Positions 57,850 to 64,000 of a stretch of 64,000 nt of DNA are shown here, in pieces. Numbering within the stretch: the first letter of the stretch is position 1; each line of letters opens with the position of its first letter. Under the pieces are notes generated by a model. It made no database searches, was not told the DNA's origin, and saw only the letters and a list, made by a program, of their open reading frames with translations. Location: contig JBITNC010000001.1 of assembly GCA_050084985.1 (NCBI GenBank), positions 38,874,001-38,938,000 on the forward strand, written 5' to 3'. This DNA comes from Nageia nagi (lineage: Eukaryota > Pinophyta). The position numbers and the translations under genes were made by a program.

Positions 57850-58260
57850 CCATATATATCATAACCATTTGATTTATTTTCTTATGGTACTAAGGAAACA
57901 AGTTTTGCAACTTATCTTAGAAAAATAATAAAAAAATAAGAAAATCCTATTACATTTAGGAGCACAACACTTAAATATGCCAAGTTAAAGTATGCACTAA
58001 TAGAAAAGCATGTATATGCATTAATTAAGTCCTTGAAATATTTTAGACCCATTATTGGAGATAATTTGGTCAAATTTCATATTCCTTTTATTGAAGTAAA
58101 ATATGTTCTCACATATCCAAAACCTTAAAGAAGGTTAGTAAGATGGATGACAAATTTGCTACAATATGATATCAAATTTCAAGTGACTAAAATTATTAAG
58201 GGCTAGGGTTTAACCACTATGTTAGCAAATGAACTCTTGTATGTTGCTCTAGTCAGCATA
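57850..58260 (+). pseudogene. E7 RNase H linked to RT
   Basis: R-S-T-T-L-K-Y-A-K-L-K-Y-A-L-I-E-K-H near 57,960 matches the Glu region (usually E-K-E in Y-x-x-x-E-K-E). Then L-K-Y-F-R-P and R-R-L-V-R-W-M-T-N-L-L-Q-Y-D near 58,130-58,170 complete the C-terminal part. This is the normal RT-linked RNase H; the element therefore has two. Confidence 0.75.
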
Positions 58261-58379
58261 ATAGATGCCTAAGAAGCTCAAACACTAGATAAAATCAATG
58301 TTTTTTGCTTGGTAAGTTGATATTTAGCATTATTTGCAAACTTTGAATTTTCCAATAATTTTCTCTAAATTACAGAAGA

Positions 58380-59605
58380 GATAACTTAAGCAATAGTTTG
58401 AGAAATATGTAATTAATGGAGAAAACTTATACTGGAGACATCCTTAGGGTATGTTATTGAAATATTTACTTGAATAAAAAATTTATGAGATATTAAATGA
58501 ATACCATGAAGGGTTTTGTGGAGGAAATTATGACACAAAGGGTACAACTCACAAGATAATGAGACTTGGATTTTACTAGCCATCATTATTCAAACTATAT
58601 GATTTTATTAGGAATTATCATGAGTGTTAGGTATTCACTAGAATGTAGAAATTATCATAAATGTATTCAAGATAGTATATGATTTTATTATGGATTATCA
58701 TGAGTGTCAGGTATTCATTGGAAAGAAAAAATTATTAGTAATGCATTTAAAACCAGTTATTATTGATGCCCCTTTCATACAATGGGGACTTGATCTTATT
58801 AGGGAAATTAATCCTCATTTATCTATAGGACATGTTTGTATCATAACTACCATATATTATTTTTACCAAATGGATGAAAACCATGCCTTTAAGTAATTTT
58901 TCATATGAAATAGTTATTCAATTTTTAGAAGATTATGTTTTAACTAGATTTGGGTTTCCAAATAAACTCATCATTGATAATGGTATGTATTTCACGTCAT
59001 TGAAAATGTTAAAGTTTTTTGCTCTATATCATATTAAAATCCCTTATTTAGATAATTATTATACATAGGAAAATGGTTTAATTGAATTCTAAAATTAAAA
59101 ACTTGTTAACTAGAACAAGAAGGATGTTAACAAAAAATAAGAGAGCTTGGTACAGCAAGATAAACAATGCACTTTAGGTTGATAGGATCTCAATAAAATG
59201 ATAAACTTGGAAGTCACATATGAGTTAGTTGATGGAAAAAATGAATTTTTTTATTCTCACTTAGAAAATAAATTTCTATAGTTATTAGTCATAGAAGAAG
59301 TAAATCTAAATCCAATCTTAGATAGACTTAACAATCTAGTGGAATTAAAAGAAGCCAAGAGATAGGCTTTCATCAATGTAATAGAATAAGTGATCAAAAT
59401 AACTTATTCATTTAATAAAAAGGTTAAATGTAAATTTTTAAATTAGATGATAAAATGGGATCCTAAATGGTTGGGACCTTATTATCTTTCTTCAATCATT
59501 AGTAGTCATATATTCATACTTACTTCAATGGATGGTGATGAGCTTCCAATTCTAGTTAATGGTCAACAACTGAAGACGTATTACCATCCTAAAGGGGTTG
59601 GATAA
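58380..59605 (+). pseudogene. E7 integrase (decayed)
   Basis: The zinc region is damaged: G-F-C-G-G-N-Y near 58,510, and N-Y-H-E-C appears twice because a roughly 60-bp stretch is repeated at 58,600 and 58,670. In the core, F-I-Q-W-G-L-D-L-I near 58,780, K-L-I-I-D-N-G near 58,965 and E-N-G-L-I-E-F near 59,070 show that all three acidic positions survive, although a frame change falls near 58,880. The C-terminal part ends near 59,605. Confidence 0.82.
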
Positions 59606-59766
59606 TAAAAAATATCAAGTTTGTATGCATATAATTTGTATACATATTATTATTATTGCTTTCTAGTTGAGGAACTTTTGTATAATGTTATAATTAGATT
59701 TATTATTTAAAAAACTAAGAGATAACTATGGTCCTCAATAACTTTGAATCCTTCTCAAAAATTATT
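59606..59766 (+). other. E7 3' sequence interrupted by E8
   Basis: AT-rich, non-coding. The E7 3' LTR is not seen. E8 begins at 59,767, so the remainder of E7 may lie beyond E8 outside the window. Confidence 0.5.
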
Positions 59767-60170
59767 TGTTACAATGCTACAAATATGAAAAAGGGAAATA
59801 TTGAAAAAATAAAGTAAATATGGAATTGAAATAGGAAAATGACAACTATCTATTACAAATAACAGAGCATGCATTGGTAAATAAAACATGAAATAGCATC
59901 AATAATCAGATAAGGATAGGATTTTACTGAATAGTAATAGAATCACAAGCCACTTTGAGGGGGCTACCTCCTTGCAACTCTAAAGGAAAAAAATAATTTT
60001 CAATATGCCTTTCTCCACATACTTCTATCTATTTATAATAAACAAACCCTAACCTTAACCGTAATGTAAAATCAGACCCTACCCTTACAATCATAATATT
60101 ACAATATAGGTTGACAATTTAATAAAATACTAATATTAATACTAAAATATTAGGATGTGGGATCCTAACA
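59767..60170 (-). repeat. E8 3' LTR
   Basis: 404 bp from TGTTACAATGCTAC to GGATCCTAACA (plus strand). The purine tract AAGAGGGGTGGCA (minus strand) adjoins it at 60,171-60,183. A minus-strand TATA box is the complement of tatttataa at 60,030-60,038. There is no second copy in the window, so the limits rest on TG/CA ends, purine tract and TATA position. Confidence 0.8.
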
Positions 60171-60189
60171 TGCCACCCCTCTTGGGATG

Positions 60190-61400
60190 AAGCTTTTTTC
60201 TCAAAGCTTGAAGTGTGGAAACTATTGTTGTAGCTAATGAAGGATTTCCCTTGTTGCATCTTTTTGTGCCATGCCTTTCCACTGCATAAGGACTTCTATG
60301 ATGGATAAATTATGAAGCTATCATGAGCATTGATCTAGAACTACCTTAGGTACAATTTCCATTAATCCATCCTCTACCAACTTAGGTAATTATGTATAAA
60401 CTTGAACCTCTAATTCAATCACTTTCTTGAGGCAAGAGACATGAAACACTGGGTGAATCTTCGAAGAAGCAAAAAGCTCTAATTTGTATGTAGTTGGGCC
60501 AATGTGTTGTAACACCTTGTAAGGACCATAAAACTTTGGGGTCAATTTTTGAGGGCCTTTTATTTTTAAGGATTTCTAGTGATAAGGTTGTAGCCTCAAA
60601 AAGACCATGTCATATAATTGGAACTCCATTTCCACATGTTGCTTGATTAGCCTATTATTTCATATGTTGGGATATCTGAAGGTTATCCTTGAGCAAATGA
60701 AGAATATCATCCTAAGTAACTAAAGCTGAGTAACTACCTAAACTTTACTAGTACCTACAACATACAAGGTGACTATTGGTGGAGCTTGACCATACACTAC
60801 TTATAAGGTGGTCATCTTACTAACAAAATGATAAGATGTGTTTATACCACCACTCAACCAAGGGAAGCAATTATACCCAATGCACATGTTGTGCTAAAGA
60901 AAAATAATGTAAATATATTTCCAAGCATTTGTTGATAATTTTAGTCTAACCATCAGTTTGTGGGTGATATGTTGAGATCATATTTAGTTTGGTAACTTGC
61001 AATTTAAAAAGCTCTTACCAAAAATAACTTGTAAAACTGGGATCATGATCACTGACAATTGTCTCTAGCATGCCATGTAGTTTGAAAATTGTATCCAAGA
61101 ATAATTATGCCATTTTCATTACTTTGTAGGGATAATCCAATGAACCAAAATGAACATATTTAGATAACTAATCAACCACCACTAGAATAAATGATTTATC
61201 ATGAGATTTAGGAAGGCCTTTAATGAAATCCATTGAGATATCATCCATGTATGGGTAGGTATGGGGAGTTGTTGAAGGAGTCCTAGAGTACCCACTATCT
61301 CACCCTTTTGTCTTTGACACATATCACAAGCTACCATAAATTGCTTGATATCCAATTTCATACCTATCCAATAGAATGACCATGCCACTTACTTATAGGT
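60190..61400 (-). pseudogene. E8 integrase C-terminus with chromodomain
   Basis: Chromodomain at about 60,235-60,330: I-E-V-L-M-Q-W-K-G-M-A-Q-K-D-A-T, matching V-L-V-x-W-x-G...D-A-T-W-E. Before it, [10 protein letters not shown] and [11 protein letters not shown] are the conserved G-P-F/Y and H-P-V-F-H-V-S blocks. The core is split: D-I-S-M-D-F-I-K-G-L-P near 61,220, V-S-D-H-D-P-S-F near 61,050, and Q-T-D-G...K-I-I-N-K near 60,960 with Lys where the catalytic Glu belongs. The zinc region ends C-D-M-C-Q-R-Q-K-G at 61,300-61,330. Chromodomains of such elements are thought to guide insertion to marked chromatin. Confidence 0.87.
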
Positions 61401-61559
61401 TTTCAAAAATCCTTCATGTCCTAATGTAGGTGTGGAATACAATTTGATAAGTATTTCTAATTTACATTTTGAAGGAGATGGTAACAAAATTTGACCTTTA
61501 AATCTTAAAATACCATCATGCCATGTATGGTGTGGTTTACTCATGGGATCTTGAGTGAT

Positions 61560-62130
61560 CTATTTTATTAATTGTTGGGTGGAGCTATCCTTTGCCCACT
61601 CTTGTTTAACTTTATCCAACTATTGAGGAATAGGAGAACAAAGCATCGACAACCTCATTCTCCTTACCTTTACGGTATACTATCTCATAATCATACCCCA
61701 GTAGTTTGGTCACCCATTTTTATTGCTCAAGCATAGAAATGTGTTGCTTAATGAAAATTTTTAAACTATGATGATCTATGAGGATGATGAAATGGTGACC
61801 AATGAGATATGGTCTCCAATGTTGAACTGCATGAATGATGGTAAGCATTTCTTTTTTATAAGTGGATTTATCCAAATTTTTTCTAGAGAGTGCTCTACTA
61901 GTGAATGCCAAGGGATGCCCTTCCTACATTAATACTACCCTAATTCCTACTCCACAAGCATCACTTTCTATCATAAAGGTTTTAGAAAAATCTAGCATTG
62001 CTAATATCAAGGTGGTACACATCACCTCCTTGAGCTTAATGAAAGCTGCCTCAGCTTGAGGGGACCATTGGAAAGAATTCTTTTTCAATAACATGGTTAG
62101 AAGTGCTAGAATCTTGCCATAATCCTTCAT
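61560..62130 (-). pseudogene. E8 RNase H and RT thumb
   Basis: 61,924-62,130 holds F-Q-W-S-P-Q-A-E-A-A-F and F-M-I-E-S-D-A-C-G-V-G-I, with the first RNase H Asp in place. 61,720-61,911 continues A-F-T-S-R-A-L-S, then Y-K-K-E-M-L-T-I-I-H-A-V (Glu; the usual Y-E-K-E is Y-K-K-E), then I-L-I-D-H-H-S-L-K (Asp). One stop separates them. Confidence 0.87.
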
Positions 62131-62840
62131 AAATTTTTATAATAGCCTATCAAACCTAAGAATCCTTGAAGACTTTTCAAAGATTTAGGAATAGACTAGT
62201 TTTGCATGTTAGTAATCTTTTATGGATCCATCTTAACTCCCTCTTCAAATATAACATGGCCTAAGTAGTCAATTTCCCTCTTACAAAATGAGAATTTTGA
62301 TTTTTTTACATATAGCTAGTGTTCCTTAAATATTTTTAGGGTTTGGTCAACATGTGCCACATGTTCTTGCCATGTCTTACTATAGATCAAGATATCATCA
62401 AATAAAACTAAAATAAACTTCCTGAGGAATAGATGAAACACCTAATTCATTAAAATTTGAAATATGGATGGAGTATTTATGAGGCTAAAAGGCATGACCA
62501 AGAACTCATAATGGCCCTCATGGGTGCAAAATTTAGTTTTTGCTATATCCTTCTTGAGATGAATTTGGTGATACCTAGATCGTAGGACCAACTTGGAAAA
62601 ATATCTTGCCCCATGTAGCTCATCTAATAATTTATCAATGATTGGGATGGGAAATTTGTCCTTGATTGTAATTTTGTTGAGGGTCTTAAAATCCACACAC
62701 ATATGCCATGAACCATCTTTCTTATGAACCAATATAATTGGAAAAGAATATGGGATTATGCTAGGTTAGATTACTCTTGCATCCAACAATTCCTTAACCA
62801 ATTTTTCAATTTCATTTTTCTATAAGCAAGGATACCAATA
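62131..62840 (-). pseudogene. E8 reverse transcriptase
   Basis: 62,442-62,732 has [18 protein letters not shown], then [12 protein letters not shown], then F-L-V-M-P-F-S-L. The box F-D-D-I-L-I-Y-S lies near 62,390, so both catalytic Asps survive. Y-L-G-H-V-I-F follows near 62,270. Stops occur near the box and upstream of V-H-K-K-D-G. Confidence 0.9.
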
Positions 62841-63099
62841 AGGATGAATGTTTGGTGGGTGATTTCCTAGCACCAATTAGATAGCATGACATGTGATTGC
62901 TAGGGTGGTAAGCCCATTGGTTTTTCAAAGGTAGTTGAATACTTACTTAAGATGGGCTATAGATCCTTAGGTTCTATGATTTTAGATTTGGTGATTGATA
63001 AGGAGTGTAACTATGCTAGCATCCTTTTTCTAATTTTTTGTAGGATCTTTTTCATGTGATGTGAGCTCATAATTTGTACATATCCACCTTTTAATCACC

Positions 63100-63600
63100 T
63101 AAGAGTATGCTCTTGTTCATTTATTTTTAAGGTCATCCATGGCTCTACAAAATTCCCCTATTCTATGCCCAAATTCCTCAACCATTGTACCCCCAAAACT
63201 ATATCATGTCCCCCAAGTGATAAAGCATACATGTCACTTTTCAAAGTATAGTGGTCCATGCTCATTTTGACATTGTGACATGTGCATTTACATGCTATTT
63301 TTCCTCCATTACCAACCATAACCTCAAAATTATTTATAGGATGTATGTAACAATCAACAACCTTAGCCACTCATGAATTAATGAAATTATGAGTACTTCT
63401 CAAATCCAACAATATTATGAGAGGGTACTTTTTAAAAAATCCTTTGACCTTCATAGTTTGAGGGGTGGTAATTCCTACCAATGCATTGTAAGAGATAATT
63501 AGGGCCTTCTCATTTGGTATTTTTTCTATAGCTTCTTTGGTTGCACTCTCATATTCCTCCTCACTAGGAGCATCAACGTTAAGCAAATATAACTTTTGTT
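63100..63600 (-). pseudogene. E8 protease
   Basis: Active-site region I-L-L-D-L-R-S-T-H-N-F-I-N at the end of 63,371-63,586, where D-S-G-S-T-H-N-F-I is usual: Ser-Gly has become Leu-Arg. After one stop, 63,158-63,370 reads to D-I-V-L-G-V-Q-W-L, the conserved C-terminal block. Confidence 0.87.
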
Positions 63601-64000
63601 ATGTATAATGATGACCATGAACAAATTTCTCATCACAATTATAGCACAAGCCCTTCTTTCAATGTTCTTCCATTTCCTCCCACATTAACTTCTTAGTTTG
63701 CATTATGCAATTTGGTGGTGGGTCACTTATGTTATTAGAGGAATGGGAAATATTATGTGTTTTAGTGAATGGAGGTATTACATTTCATTGATGAACACTG
63801 GCTTTATCTTCAACAAGTTTTACAAAGGTAATAACATCCATCATAGTTTTGGGATTAAGCATTTTGACCTCTAGTTTAATTTCTTCCTTTAAGCCACTGA
63901 TAAAACAACTTGTGAAAAATGCATCATCTAACCCCTTTATGTGATTTACCAATTTATCAAACTAATTTTGGTATTCTTTGACTATGGTAGTTTGATGTAG
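63601..64000 (-). pseudogene. E8 gag, C-terminal part, running off the window
   Basis: The zinc-knuckle region G-L-C-Y-N-C-D-E-K-F-V-H-G-H lies at about 63,615-63,660. Upstream of it, C-F-I-S-G-L-K-E-E-I-K-L-E-V and V-K-L-V-E-D-K-A-S are the standard end of the chromovirus Gag core. Stops replace one or two Gln codons. The rest of gag and the 5' LTR are beyond 64,000. Confidence 0.87.

Larger units (their letters stand above)
59767..64000 (-). mobile_element. E8: chromovirus (Ty3/gypsy with chromodomain), partial
   Basis: The 3' LTR (59,767-60,170) is followed on the minus strand, going right, by a chromodomain, integrase, RNase H, RT, protease and gag. The order and the chromodomain define a chromovirus. 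The 5' LTR lies beyond the window. Decay is moderate: the RT box and protease fold are readable, but each gene has stops or frame changes. Confidence 0.92.

Overview
This window looks like intergenic DNA from a large-genome seed plant; a gymnosperm is my guess, not a proof. It is strongly AT-rich. I see no host gene, rRNA, tRNA or CRISPR array. Almost every coding trace belongs to an LTR retrotransposon, most of it old and full of stops. I labelled the elements L0, H1 and E1-E8. All assignments come from reading motifs and terminal repeats by eye.

Left half (1-28,350). L0 (minus strand; gag 1-900, putative 5' LTR to about 2,136) abuts H1, a plus-strand Ty3/gypsy element of Tat type (RT, RNase H, then a second RNase H). 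H1 has been split three times. E1 (3,727-11,853, plus, gypsy/Tat) has 611/621-bp LTRs and target-site duplication (TSD) GTTAC. E2 (12,965-18,067, minus, Ty1/copia) landed in the codons of H1's catalytic Y-V-D-D. E3 (18,839-24,883, minus, gypsy) has 871/875-bp LTRs about 1% apart and TSD GATAT. Removing the three insertions rejoins H1's segments at 2,137-3,726, 11,854-12,962, 18,068-18,838 and 24,884-28,350. The last segment ends in its 3' LTR.

Middle (28,351-51,426). After an unassigned 4.3 kb that holds a decayed minus-strand reading frame of unknown family comes E4 (32,623-51,426, minus). Its two 756-bp LTRs lie 17.3 kb apart because E5 (41,059-49,576) and E6 (35,741-40,380) sit inside its gag. 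E4 is gag-only. E5 carries a long gag, no pol, and on the opposite strand a decayed plant-mobile-domain (PMD) reading frame. E6 is an unclassified 4.64-kb insertion with TSD TGTGA.

Right end (51,427-64,000). E7 is a plus-strand gypsy element that has an RNase H module upstream of RT. E8 (59,767 to beyond the window, minus) is a chromovirus with a 404-bp LTR, integrase and chromodomain.

Themes. Full-pol and gag-only elements share LTR types (H1 with E4; E1 with E5 at the LTR ends). Decay is dominated by C-to-T style nonsense and missense changes that leave frames intact. E3 is the only young copy and carries repeated GC-rich palindromes and minisatellites. The most unusual items are the antisense PMD frame in E5, the RNase H-before-RT order in E7, the dispersed GGACCG/CGGTCC palindromes in E3, and the unclassified insertion E6.
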